NCBI GenBank assembly: GCA_026214975.1
Contig: CM047805.1
Location: 63,968,170 to 64,032,169, forward strand
Length of the DNA stretch: 64,000 nt
DNA from: Gentiana macrophylla
Taxonomy: Eukaryota > Streptophyta > Magnoliopsida > Gentianales > Gentianaceae
Direction: 5' to 3'
The notes below the pieces were generated by a model. That model made no database searches, had not been told where the DNA came from, and saw nothing but the letters and a program-made list of their open reading frames with translations. Shown in pieces: positions 11,166-21,901 of this stretch (positions are counted from its first letter, which is position 1; the number at the start of each line of letters is the position of its first letter). Made by a program: the position numbers and the translations under genes.

Positions 11166-11564
11166 ATGGATTACGGAGTTCTTCCTGAGGAGTTCCCCCT
11201 CATTAGTCGGATCCCGCTGATCACAGTAGATGATGGACCGGGAGGCACTATAGTTCTTCATGTAGATTTTGACATTAGCACCCAGGTTAAGACCATCACG
11301 TACGTTATCATTGTTCCACCATGTTCGGGAGGCAGCGAGTTCACGACTGAGGAGTTGCAGGAGGCCATAGGACGTCCTTACACGATCCTTAATGATCCTA
11401 TGCTGACAGATCTAGCGCTGGTACTACAAGCTTCACATTTTAGAGGTTTAGAGGTAGCCGGAGATGACTGGGGTGTGCAAGACGACTATGATTTCCCTCC
11501 TGCTATTGATATGCTTCGTCGTCTCATCCGTTTGGTGGATTGGGACGAGATTTATGCTGACTAG
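11166..11564 (+). CDS. Athila accessory ORF, 132 aa, unknown function
   Basis: An uninterrupted frame of 132 codons starts at the ATG at 11166 (MDYGVLPEEFPL) and ends TAG at 11562-11564. The frame extends upstream, but without an ATG. It lies downstream of pol, where Athila elements may carry an env-like or accessory ORF. The product is acidic with a hydrophobic strand-rich first half (TIVLHVDFDI, ITYVIIVPPCSGG) and a second half with TEELQEAIGRPYTIL and an acidic end. No signal peptide, membrane helix or known motif is seen. It is notable because all other coding parts of this element are broken. It is bracketed by the two hairpin motifs. It could be a chance survivor; protein-level conservation is untested. 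Confidence 0.5.
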   Translation: MDYGVLPEEFPLISRIPLITVDDGPGGTIVLHVDFDISTQVKTITYVIIVPPCSGGSEFTTEELQEAIGRPYTILNDPMLTDLALVLQASHFRGLEVAGDDWGVQDDYDFPPAIDMLRRLIRLVDWDEIYAD

Positions 11565-11582
11565 CGTTAGTTAGGTTTGTTT

Positions 11583-11630
11583 CGTCGAGCCCCGACGTAA
11601 AACAAAAGCGCTTGGTGGGAGGCAACCCAC
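11583..11630 (+). promoter_or_regulatory. Two-hairpin motif, copy 2
   Basis: Stem CGTCG/CGACG with loop AGCCC (11583-11597), then AAAAGCGCT (11604-11612), then stem GTGGG/CCCAC with loop AGGCAA (11615-11630). It begins 18 bases after the accessory ORF stop. Spacing between parts matches copy 1 within one base. Confidence 0.7.
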
Positions 11631-11639
11631 TGTTTTCTA

Positions 11640-12236
11640 TTTGTCTTTATTTACCTTTTCGTGATTTTATGTACTTTGTTTAATTTGAGTTGGTATTTCT
11701 TCAATTTTAATTAAGTTTAATAAGAAATTGCGTTTTTGGATTTGAGTTGTATGGATTTTTTTTTTGATATTTTTGACGCTTCTGCTTGGGCGCCCGTCCA
11801 TAATTCCGACGCCCGTCCGCGCTTGATAAACCTTTGGACGGCGCCCACTAAACCTCGACGCCCGCCTCGAATTCCTCCTCCAATCTCGTATGTGATTTGA
11901 ATTGTTGGACGGCGTCCACTTATACGGACGGCCGCCCGGTTAAATCTCGACTTCCCGGTGGACGTCCGTCGGCCGAGTTGGACGAGCGCCCAACCTATGC
12001 CTTTATATACCCCTTCTTGAATGAGAACTCACTTTTGAGAATTTTCAAAAGCAAAACCGTTTCCTCTCCTTTTTCTGACCTAAAATCCGCGATTCTAAAC
12101 CATTTTGAGCGATTCGAAGTGCTCCAGGCCGCTCTTAACCCCCTCTCTTTGATTCTCATAACCAAATCCCCCAACACACAATATTTTTGGAGAATCCGCA
12201 TCCATTGTAGCCCGACTTTTAAGGAAAAAAATTCGA
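11640..12236 (+). other. Athila 3' noncoding region with GGACG repeats and TATA
   Basis: No gene is supported. From 11783 to 11992 the GGACG, GACGCCCG and CGTCC words occur about ten times, as in the leader and LTR. A TATATA box at 12004-12009 follows the last of them, mirroring the arrangement upstream of the LTR TATA at 3258. The region ends abruptly where the duplicated block A begins; no polypurine tract was found, so the true 3' end of the internal region appears to be missing. Confidence 0.5.
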
Positions 12237-13057
12237 TTGGGAATAGACTATGCTCTCGATTTTTTTGGAGTTTATTTGCATATCCTAACTTTTGGTAACA
12301 TGCTTTGTTGCACTGGACATGTTTTGTATTACTGCCTTAGAGGATGTAGATACTTTCATTGTCGAGACTGAAAATCCCTCTAATAGTGGACTCAGCTTTC
12401 TTTGGGTAGAAACATTTCAAACATTGAAGGTCTTCGTGGAAACAGTTCATCCATATTGGTCAAGAAAAGGGCATGTTGTTCTCCAATGTAATTATTGCTT
12501 GACATTTTTTATCGGGATGTGAATTGGGGTTTCAAGATGACGATGCCAAGAATTGAACTTACCAATACACTCCACGAATAAACTTCACGTGAGAAGTCGA
12601 TCGTCGACCGCCGCCCTGCTCGCCGTGCTTTTAAGCGAAGTCGCACTAGCCTGGCCCTGCTCATCCATAAACATAACGTGAGAAGTCAGTTTGACCTGGC
12701 CCTGCTCCCCGTGCTTTTAAACGAGAAGTCAGGACTAGCCTGGCCCTGCTCATCCATAAACTTCATGCGAGAAGTCAGTTTGACATGGCCCTGCTCGCCG
12801 TGCTTTTAAACAAGAAGTAAGCACTAGCCTGGCCCTGCACGTCTATAAACTTCACGTGAGAAGTCAGTTTGACCTGGCCCTGCTCGCCATGCTTTTAAAC
12901 GAGAAGTCGCACTAGCCTAGCCTGTTCGTCCATAAACTTCACGCGAGAAGTCAGTTTGACCTGGCCCTGCCGCCATGCTTGTAAATGAGATGTCAGCACT
13001 AGCTTGGCCCTGCTCGTCCATAAACTTCACGCGAGAAGTCAGTTTCACCTGGCCCTG
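12237..13057 (+). repeat. Flank block A (second copy)
   Basis: This is a near copy of 1835-2656, including the 76-codon open frame and the dimeric array, with small deletions. It ends in CCCTG (13053-13057) and continues into the second LTR exactly as in the first copy. Its presence between the Athila interior and the right LTR shows that flank and LTR were duplicated together, or that two haplotypes were joined in assembly. Confidence 0.85.
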
Positions 13058-14612
13058 TGTTAAAGGTGAATTTACACGATCTATAACGCTATATGTTATG
13101 CTAATTTATCTCGTATTAGTATGAATTTGTATAAGAAACAAGTGTTTAATGGATTTATTGCGCGAATGATACGTTGAAAGAGTTAATCGGAAAATAGATT
13201 GATTTATGTGATTTAATTGTTATTTCATGATTATTTGAGCGTGATTACATTTTGCGATGTTTCTATGTGTGTAGATACATGTTTGAAGCTCAAAGGATGC
13301 TCACAAGTTGATTAAAGTTCGAGTAAATTAATGATGGAAAAGATAATGAAGGAATTGGATATGATAATAGAGATAGAGATGAAGGAATCTAGATAAAGTT
13401 GATCCGGGTGGCATCCATCGGCTGAACTAGCGTCCGAGTGGGACGGGCGTTTGACATTTGCAGCAGCGCCCAGGAGAAGCCTTTACATTCGAGGATGATC
13501 ATATTTTTCCTGGACGAAGCGCCCAATTTAAAGAAGGACGGGCGTCGATCCGGCTCGGCCCGACTCGAAGAAGATTACACCAGGATCGGACGAGCGTTCG
13601 CTTTATTCCGGACGGGCGTCCCGGCCGCCGACTTAGTGAAACCGACCTAGTTTTCTATATAAGGCAGCGTGTTTTCTCCCAATATGATCATATATTCAAA
13701 CCCTAAACCCAAGGCGGCCAAGCTGCGTTTTCCTTTAGTTTTCATTCGTTTTACTCAATTATTTCAATACACTTTTACTATAAACAATTCGATATTCGAA
13801 GAGGATGCTAAGAGGCTAGGCCTCCATTGAACAAGCGTTGTGAAGCCGTCCGATTCAACTATTCGATTTCTTTCCGTGATTATTTTTGAGTACTTACTAC
13901 GAGTTGTTCCTTTATCATGCTTTACGTTGTTTATTGCAATTTATGTCGAAAGATGCTTGCTCTATTGATCGTTTAATTGATGAGAATCACGTTAGGCGTT
14001 AGATCACCACGATAAAGGATAGATATTTGATCTAATTAACGAGAGTTGTTAGGTTAGATTTCTAGGTTAGGAATTGAGAGATTTCACACCTTGAATTGAG
14101 AGCGTTAATCTTTAGATCGAAAGATATAGATTAATAGACGAACTGGCCTAAGAAATTAGGGTTCATACTTTTGAATAGGTGAATCACAACTTGACTAGTA
14201 ATCACGAGATAATCTGAATTGAAATTGAAGCGTTGATAGGATAGGGGATCACTCGCTTGTTCGTTTAAGTAAATTATTGATTTTAAATCCTTTGAATCTG
14301 AATTGCTTAGCTTAGTTAATTTTTCATTGCATACTTAGAATAGGTTAGTTTAAATTGGTTCGCAACCCGTATCCTTCACGGCTTTAGATCATCTCTTACA
14401 TCCGCTTTACGTTTTAGTTAAGTTTTATTTTCAGTTTCATCCGCTGTTTAGTTTAGTAATAGTGACATAGGTTAGTTAGATAAAAACTAGAAATCACAAT
14501 CGTTAGGTTCCCCGTAAGATCGACCCGGCATTAACCGCTATTGCTACGATCCTTATACTTGAGGTTAACCGGATTATTACTTGTTTATTTTGTGTTGATA
14601 AAATCCGTGACA
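13058..14612 (+). repeat. Athila-type second LTR
   Basis: Starts TGTTAAAGG, ends CCGTGACA, TATATAAG at 13656-13663. It is flanked on both sides by CCCTG, so taken alone it looks like a solo LTR in the tandem array. It differs from the LTR at 2657 by scattered substitutions and many one-base indels, several at CAG/CTG. Confidence 0.88.
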
Positions 14613-15010
14613 CCCTGCATGCCGTACTTTTAAATGAGAAGTCAGCACTCGCCTAGCCCTGCTCGTCCATAAACTTCACGCGAGAAGTCAGTTTGACCTG
14701 GCCCTGCTCGCCGTGCTTTTAAAAGAGAAGTCAGCACTAGCCTGGCCCTGTTCGTCCATAAAATTCACGTGAAAAGTCAGTTTGACCTGGCCCTGCTCGC
14801 CGTGCTTTTAAACAAGAAGTCAGCACTAGCCTAGCCCTGCTCGTCCATAAACTTCATGCGAGAAGTCAGTTTGACCTGGCCCTGCTCGCCGTGCTTTTAA
14901 ACGAGAAGTCAGCACTAGCCTGGCCCTGCTCGCCGTGCTTTTAAACGGGAAGTCAGCACTAGCCTGGCCCTGATCGTCCATAAACTTCAAGCAAGAAGTC
15001 GGTCCGACCT
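14613..15010 (+). repeat. Continuation of the dimeric tandem array
   Basis: About four more copies of the 89-base dimer described at 2165 begin with the right target duplication CCCTG. The half-repeat GAGAAGTCAG...GGCCCTG is clear until about 15000, then fades into related words. Confidence 0.85.
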
Positions 15011-15844
15011 GGACTTGCTCAAGAAAACCCATCTAACCCAACTCGGTTTGTTCTAAAGGTCAGTCTGACTTAGTTCTGCCTGCCATAAGCTAACATAGAA
15101 CTAAAACTAACCTAACTTGTGAAATTCAGTACCGAGCTCATAGCCACCCGAGCTAGCGAATTAAGCTCGGCCTTATAAACAGACATAAGTGCACAATCTG
15201 TAAACTTAGAGTTGCATCTTTGGACAAAGACGCCACTTAAAAACTCGTTAAAAAGGTGGCAAAATCTAGCCTTGCCCCTCATAAGCTAACTAGGTTAGGT
15301 TTACACGTGCCCGAACACGCATGATGGGCTCGGCCCTATACTCAATCTAAACAAGTATGCCATCCAAAAAATTAGAATAATGAATGGCATACTGGGGGGC
15401 ACACCTCATCAACAATAAACAAACAACGCATAACAAAAAATAAAAGAAACAAAACAACTTTTCTATACCAAACAAAAACAAGATCGAAGTACATGGTACT
15501 AATTATTCAAAAATAAACTCCTCTCCTAAACATTAAGAGTATGGGGTCGGATTCTTGGGGCTAGGGCGAAGGGGCGAGCTAGATACAACGATCAATTTGG
15601 ACGGCATACTTAGACACAATGTCCACCCCCCCGCCTTGAAATCTCCGTGACGCTCGGTCTAGACGGCGCCCATTCCTTGCTTATAATAAACCTTCTTAGT
15701 AAGTTCATCGTTTGCATTGGGTTTGGTATTGAATCCTTGCCTCATCCACTCCCTGGGTATACCCATGGTTGAGGACAGGGATCAACAGCACCTTCAAGGC
15801 TTCGGCACAGTCCGCGGATGGGAGTCAACTTCACTGCACTTTTG
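15011..15844 (+). other. Tat-like 3' noncoding sequence
   Basis: No coding sequence is supported. CTGGGGGGCA at 15392-15401 resembles a polypurine tract of Tat-lineage gypsy elements, and the tandem array just upstream is where such elements often carry tandem repeats. Beyond the tract the sequence is A-rich and then GC-rich without a recognisable LTR start. This is a plausible origin for the array, not an established one. Confidence 0.3.
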
Positions 15845-16200
15845 TATGTGATCTAGCCCCCGTTTATCACTTTATTGGCATGTTTTGGGTAGTTCTAGAC
15901 CTATTTGAGAGTAATATCGAGAGTTATACGCACGGGGAGTTAAACTATCACATCGACAGTAAACTCTGCCTTTGTGACGATATTTGACTCTTTTCCGAGC
16001 ACTTTTGTCTTGCGGAATTACGCGTGGTGTTTGTTCGTTCATGTTATTGCAGGACTTAGGTGACTCGAGAACCCGGAAGGCGATGTTTTGGAATGATAAA
16101 CTTGTCCGTGGCACAAAAGTAGCATGAAAGCAAGGAAAAGTCAAGTTTGGCGTTCAAATCACCTCACACTGGCGTTTGCCCTACCCAAACTGGCGTTTGA
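15845..16200 (+). repeat. Possible Athila-family LTR fragment
   Basis: The segment starts TGTGATCTAGCC, and 16145-16197 contains three close copies of TGGCGTTTGAA or its relatives, in the style of the GGCGTCC words of the Athila LTR at 3010. It ends where decayed copia sequence begins. No partner copy exists in the window, so the assignment is tentative. Confidence 0.3.
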
Positions 16201-18781
16201 ATCATGCTTATGAAGAACACGAATTCAGTTATTTGTTAGGATTTAGTAGACATATTCAATTGTAAAGAATAAATGTTATTCCGATAAAGTTGAAAGGTCA
16301 CTGAATCTAACATACTAGATTGATGTCACTGTATAGTTGATATATGTGATGAAATCTCAACTATAATAATTATATGGTTGTTATCCTTAATATTTTGTGG
16401 TCGTTCTAGACATAGTGTCTATGAAAGGGAATCGTGTGATCAGATGTCATTTTGATGACGTCTGAACCATGTGGTCATGAATCATGTGGGTTATACGTAT
16501 CTTATCCAAAGAGGACTAATATACACTTTTAAGAAAAGGTTATGAAACCTTGAAGATTGACTAGAGCCTAAACATATTGATGTTTGTTGGCTTATGACTA
16601 TTCATACCATAAACAATTGTTTATCTCTCTCTTGGACTATTTTTAGAAATAGTTGAATGTACTTATTGAAGTACGACAATTCGGAAAGCCCAAAAAGTTC
16701 GAGTTAGTACGAGTATGAGATTGACGAGCTACTTAGGAATTAATCTTCAATTGGATTGAAGCAATTAATATCTATAGGGTGTTTTAAGTAAATGCGAAAT
16801 AGAATCAGATTCTCCCGTGAAGGATACCATCTTTGGGATACGCAATTAGATTGTGTTCCCAAAATGGAAACAAAACTTTATATGATAAAGATGTGACGCA
16901 AGCCATGCGAAGTATCCCTTACCCGCTTCGGGATAGTGTGCCTTATACTTAATCAAGTTCCAAAGAATAAAGGTTGAATAAATTACATATTAGATATGGA
17001 AGAGGATAATGCCGAATCTATCTTAACCGATGATTTGAAGTTGTCATAGGCAAAGTCAGAAAGGCTTGGAGCCTAGTACGACATATGCAACTTTGTGGGA
17101 TGTCTTATGAGTCTGTACTGGATATTATTTACTTGTCCGCGGAGCAAAATGTTTGTCTCCAAACATGCTGTCTTCTAGAGGAAGTGTTCTTCCAAAATAA
17201 ACAGTGGGAGTAAATAAGCTCTCAAAAGAGTTTGAGAACCACATAGATATATTCAACCATTGGAACATGAGCAGACGCCGTATAGAGATGAGGTGTAGAA
17301 CAACGCTCAAAGTGCACCAAAAGTCTACGTAAGTGCGTGGATAACCTCAAGCCCAAAAGGGATCTTTGGTATGTTCATCTTGATGAATGAATATCTCACG
17401 ACTTATGAAGGAATGTTTGAAAGACAAGATTGAGAGATATGGCTAAGAGCCATAATATCTGAATTAGATTCCATCAGTGACAACCAGGTTGTGAACCTAG
17501 TCTGTCTTACCTAGAGGGAATGTCCTTGAAAGGCTGACATGGATAGTAATATGATTACCATAAGGCTATAGTGACGGCTGAATGTTACGGGGTGTAAACC
17601 TTGTAATTATCTTTATGCTGCCAGCTGAGCCCAGTTATGTTCAGACTATGCTTGTTGTAACTTCGTATCATGGCTATATGATAGTGTTGAAGACGTTGGG
17701 CATAAAGCTCGATGTTCATAGACGATGAACAAGTTTCTCTAGACAATTTCTTTGTTTGATAATCAAAGGAGTTTGATTTAGTCAAAAGAAGGTATATGCC
17801 CAATGTGCAATATGAATAGTGGGAGTGTGTAAGGATTTTTGAGTAAGGTATTGGATATCTCTCTCGAGAATTATCACCCCATGTCACAGTCAATTAATGT
17901 TTGGTAGTTCAAGGTCTTTACGAAAGCACTTGAATTGGCAGTTCTTATTTTTGGAAATAAGAATCTATGGTGATAGATTTAACTGTTGTTAGATTATAGT
18001 TTACTTATATAGATGTGATGCTAAAAGAGTTTAGCATAGATTGCGACAGGGGATACTGCTAGCCGGTATTCTCAAGATTTATCTATGTTAGGACGTTAGT
18101 CCTAAAGACAAGGTGAAAGATGATGCTTATGAAAGGTTTCCTTTGCTACTGCGAAAGGAACCATCATAAAATTAGTGTCAGATGTTCATATTCCATGAAG
18201 AGTCATTAGCAAGTATGAAAGTAAATCTGGTAAATATCGAGAATATCCTTAAACAAGTTAAGGAAGAGTTCCTAGTTTATTGAAACATGGAAATAAATAA
18301 ACGTAGATATATAGACGTATATCCTGAGTCTTATGAAGGCGAGTGGGAGCTACAGTCGGGGTTTGTAGTCACTTGGATTAAGTGATACAGTGAGCTGGAA
18401 AAATGTTCTTGGCTATGGGTCACTGTAAATTCTACAACTAGGCGAAAACACAGTAATGCCTTGGAGGCGCAGCGGGAGCAGTACATGGATCTAGAAGGTT
18501 CATTCCTGAACCTTGAACGGTTCTTCCACCTTTTCTATATAGCTGATATAGTAAGTGGATTCATTGCTTGAAGCAAGGACCAGGGTCTCATCAGAGATTC
18601 ATGTGTGTGTTAAGGCGGTTCCTTTGACTTGATCATTTGGAGCATGGTATGAAGGTAGTCAGAGTCCCCACGGATAGCGATCCGTTCATGGCTAGGGCTG
18701 GTTGCGAGTATTGCATGAGATTCTTATGTTTCAACTTGGTCTTGTGTGTGCGAGTGATTGGTTTTAGGCCAAGTGGGAGAT
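16201..18781 (+). pseudogene. Decayed internal region of long-LTR copia family A
   Basis: This 2.6 kb has no long open frame. It ends with AAGTGGGAGATTGT immediately before the LTR at 18782, the polypurine tract form common in plant copia elements. Phrases such as GTGGGAG also occur internally, as in the related element at 43871-50376. The interior is thus the 3' part of an element whose coding capacity is lost. No domain could be assigned with confidence in this copy. Confidence 0.55.
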
Positions 18782-20674
18782 TGTTGAAATAGTGTCCTAA
18801 ACCCGATCGGGTTGGACCGGATCCGACCGGGTCGGATCATTTCTACTATTTCTTTGTGTTTATACATATATTAAATGGATTTTTGTTGTCATATATTTGT
18901 TCTTTTAAAGAACTAATTATGAATTGTTATATGATAACGTCCTTAGTGTTAAACTGTGATAGAGAAACCATGATAGGCGATTATGGTTGATGAGATCTCT
19001 AATCACTTTAATAAGTTTGATACTTAAATGTCTACAGGTGATGTACTATTAAGCAGGGCATTGATAGTATTGACAAAGCTAGCACGTATTAGATGTCTTA
19101 CGTCTTTAAGGCGAGGGATAGATCTCGTCTATCAAAGTGTAGAGACACTGGGTATGACGTGGGCGTGTATTAGAGAATGCGTACGTTAGAGTGAGCCACT
19201 TACACCGTTAAGTGTCACACTATGTGGAAGTTGTGTAATTATCCTTAGGACCGGAGTCTACATGGCATCACGGTGTGGGTTGTCATGCTTTGACACTATT
19301 GAGGTTTCCCCTAGCCACGGGGCGATCATGCGGTAGTGATTGGGTGTGATACTGAAGCATGCGGAGTATACATGTTTGGTCGTCTGGGAATCGCGCACCT
19401 ATCGATAAGGTGAGTGAATATCCGAAAGGGCCTTCTTATAAGGAATGTCTCACTCTCATGAATCTTTGCAAAGTGGAAGTAAATAAGTTACTTCGAGATA
19501 GCATGATATCCAGATTATGAGATACGGTCGTTGATGTTTTGACACTCGACTAACGACTGTATGGATATTATTACAGCGATAGGATTGTAAGTTACACGGT
19601 AACTGTTTCACATGAAATGTAGTAGTCATTGCATTTCACTCTTCCGATGATTGGGGGTCACGGTGTGTTGCTAGAAGCTATCATGTGATCATTAGGCATT
19701 TTCGAAAGCCTATCGGGTCACACACATATGAACATCTAGCCAGATTAAAATGTGGTTATAGTTAATAACCAAATAAGGAAAGTTTATCTCGAGACTATAA
19801 AGGTTATAGTGGTAAATTAATATGGTGGTATTTATTTATTATGAATAAATGTAATACAAGATATTAATTATATTTATTAATTATGTTGATTAATTTAATA
19901 TACATATATGATGTGTATGTCGAAATTATGTATATATTTATGCATGTATTTTGCAAGTTAATTAATCATAGTATTATATTAATTAAAGAAAATCTCAATT
20001 CCCAAATTAGTGGGAAAAAGGGACGCCTATTTGAGTGTATTGGATACATTTGAATTGTGCAATTTAATTAATAAGATTACCATAATATTAATATTAGATA
20101 TTAATTGATTTTTGAAAAATAGATTTATGGTAATAAGATAAAGATATATTCAATATAAGATATTGTCAGTATATATCTTGAGAAAATATTTAATATAATA
20201 TATTGAATATTAATGAGATAAATCAATCAAATGTGTTTTTCTTATTTTACTAGTAAAAGGTTTTCTTCCTCTTTACTCTACATTGGGGCGCCACATCCAT
20301 TATAAATAGGAGGTGGGTGTCAAGCTCTTTTATACATCACAATTCCAAGAGCTAATAGTTCTTGTGAAAAATAGAGAACTTTTTAGAGAGAGTTTTGAGA
20401 GAGAGAAAAGGTCGGTCTAGCAACCGGTCTTTTCTAGTAACAATCCAATGGCGGATTCCGGTGGGTTGTTCGTGTGGACTAGCGGTAGAGGCCGAACGCT
20501 TGGGTGGCTCCATGCATCGCTACTCTCCTTAGACGGTCAAAGCGTCGATCTTTTAGATCAAGCAAGGTAACACCGTCTACTAGCTTATTTGTTTATTGCT
20601 TAAACAAAGTCGATCTTGGGTCGATAGGAAATAAATTTTAAATTCCGCTGCGTTCCCGCGTAGATTTCCTAACA
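18782..20674 (+). repeat. Complete 3' LTR of copia-type family A
   Basis: Begins TGTTGAAATAG after a polypurine tract and ends TTTCCTAACA, giving a 1893-bp LTR with TG...CA ends. Its first 870 bases match 1-868. The last bases, TTCCGCTGCGT followed by 24 more, resemble the end of the LTRs at 42085 and 50377 (TTCCGCTGCGTAATCGGG), suggesting related families. A leader-like region with TATAAATAGG is at about 20300. The element lies in a reverse-transcriptase sequence that resumes at 20675. Confidence 0.8.
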
Positions 20675-21901
20675 AAACACAACTCAGATGGGAGTGTTGA
20701 ACGATACAAGGCACGGCTAGGTGCGAAAGGATACACACCAACACAAGGAATTGACTAAGAAGAGACGTTTTCACCCATTGCAAAGGTTACTATTCAAAGT
20801 CTCTTGGCCTTCGCAGTTGCAAAAGGTTTGTTTTTACACCAACTGACGTCAATAGCGCATTCCTCCATGGTGATCTCACTGAAGAGGTCTACATGAAGTT
20901 GCCTCCGGGGTTTCAAACCTCTAATTATAAATAGGTTTGCAGGGTTAAAAATTCCATTTACGGCTTAAAACAGGCTAGCCGGCAATAGACTCACAAACTC
21001 ACTAATGCTTTGCAAGATTTTGGGTATACCAATCGAAACATGATCACAGTACATTTTGTAAAACAGATGGACCTTATTCATTGATAGCTCTAGCATATGT
21101 CGACGATATTGTACTGGCGGGGAATAGCATATGGTTGATCAATTAGCTTAAATCACATCTGCACCAGTTGATTAAGATCAAGGACCTTGGGAGCCCGAAA
21201 TTCTTTCTTGGCCTTGAAATTTCTAGGTCTAAAGCAGGACTTGTTATATCTCAATGCAAGTATGTCATTTCCCTTCTTGATTAATTTGATATGCATGACT
21301 GTAAGGCTGCAAAAACACATATGAAATCCAAAGTGAGACTGTATGCTGGAGATTCAGATTTGCTGTCAGATAACACCTTTTATCGCAGCCTAGTTGGAAA
21401 GCTCCTAAACCTTACCATAACGTGTCCAGTCATCATCTTTGCAGCACAATAGCTTAGCCAGTTTTTGGATAACCCTACCATCCATCATTTTCATGCTGCA
21501 CAATAGGATCTAAGATATATCAAATTTTCTCCTCATAACGGTCTATTTTACCCTACTGACAACCCTCTTACCTTGACTGCTTATGCAGACTCAAACTGGT
21601 GTACTTGTACAGACACACGATGAAGCATTACGGGATATTGTATGTTTGTCAGAAATGCATTAGTCTTGGGGAAAACGAAAAAGAAAACTACATTTCCCGT
21701 AGTTCTACCGAAGCGGAGTATAGGTCGTTAGCGTTGTCATCCTGTAAAATATAGTGGTTGTGTTAACTTGTTCATGATTTTGGTTTTCCTTTTGATAAAC
21801 TAATTCCTTTACACTGTGATAACACTAGTGCCAAGAATCTAGTTTCTTACAGACGTACAAAGCAAATAGAAATTGATTTCCATGTTATTCGAGAGCGTGT
21901 T
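20675..21901 (+). pseudogene. Ty1/copia reverse transcriptase-RNase H (left part)
   Basis: Decayed copia pol. The order is HNSDGSVERYKARLGAKGY, TQGID with a stop, EETFSPIAKVT, the catalytic AYVDDIVLAGN at about 21093, FFLGLEI, and the RNase H words TAYADSNW, EAEYRSL and RRTKQIEIDFHVIRERV. Frameshifts and stops are numerous. The frame is cut at 21901 by insertion of another element and resumes at 27392. The left end, at 20675, is cut by the LTR of family A. Short LTRs and this motif style suggest the Retrofit/Ale group, but this was not tested. Confidence 0.85.
21897..21901 (+). repeat. Left target-site duplication GTGTT
   Basis: GTGTT before the LTR start at 21902 is repeated at 27392-27396 after the right LTR. 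Removing the insert and one copy restores a continuous RNase H reading. Confidence 0.9.

Larger units (their letters stand above)
2657..14612 (+). mobile_element. Athila-type Ty3/gypsy element, rearranged
   Basis: The element runs from the 5' LTR through the primer site, gag, protease, reverse transcriptase, RNase H, integrase, accessory ORF and 3' noncoding sequence to the second LTR. Before that second LTR comes a duplicate of the left flank (12237-13057), which a normal element would not have. The left LTR is preceded by CCCTG and the right LTR is followed by CCCTG (14613-14617), a consistent 5-bp target duplication. The coding part has many frame breaks and is not autonomous. Confidence 0.8.
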
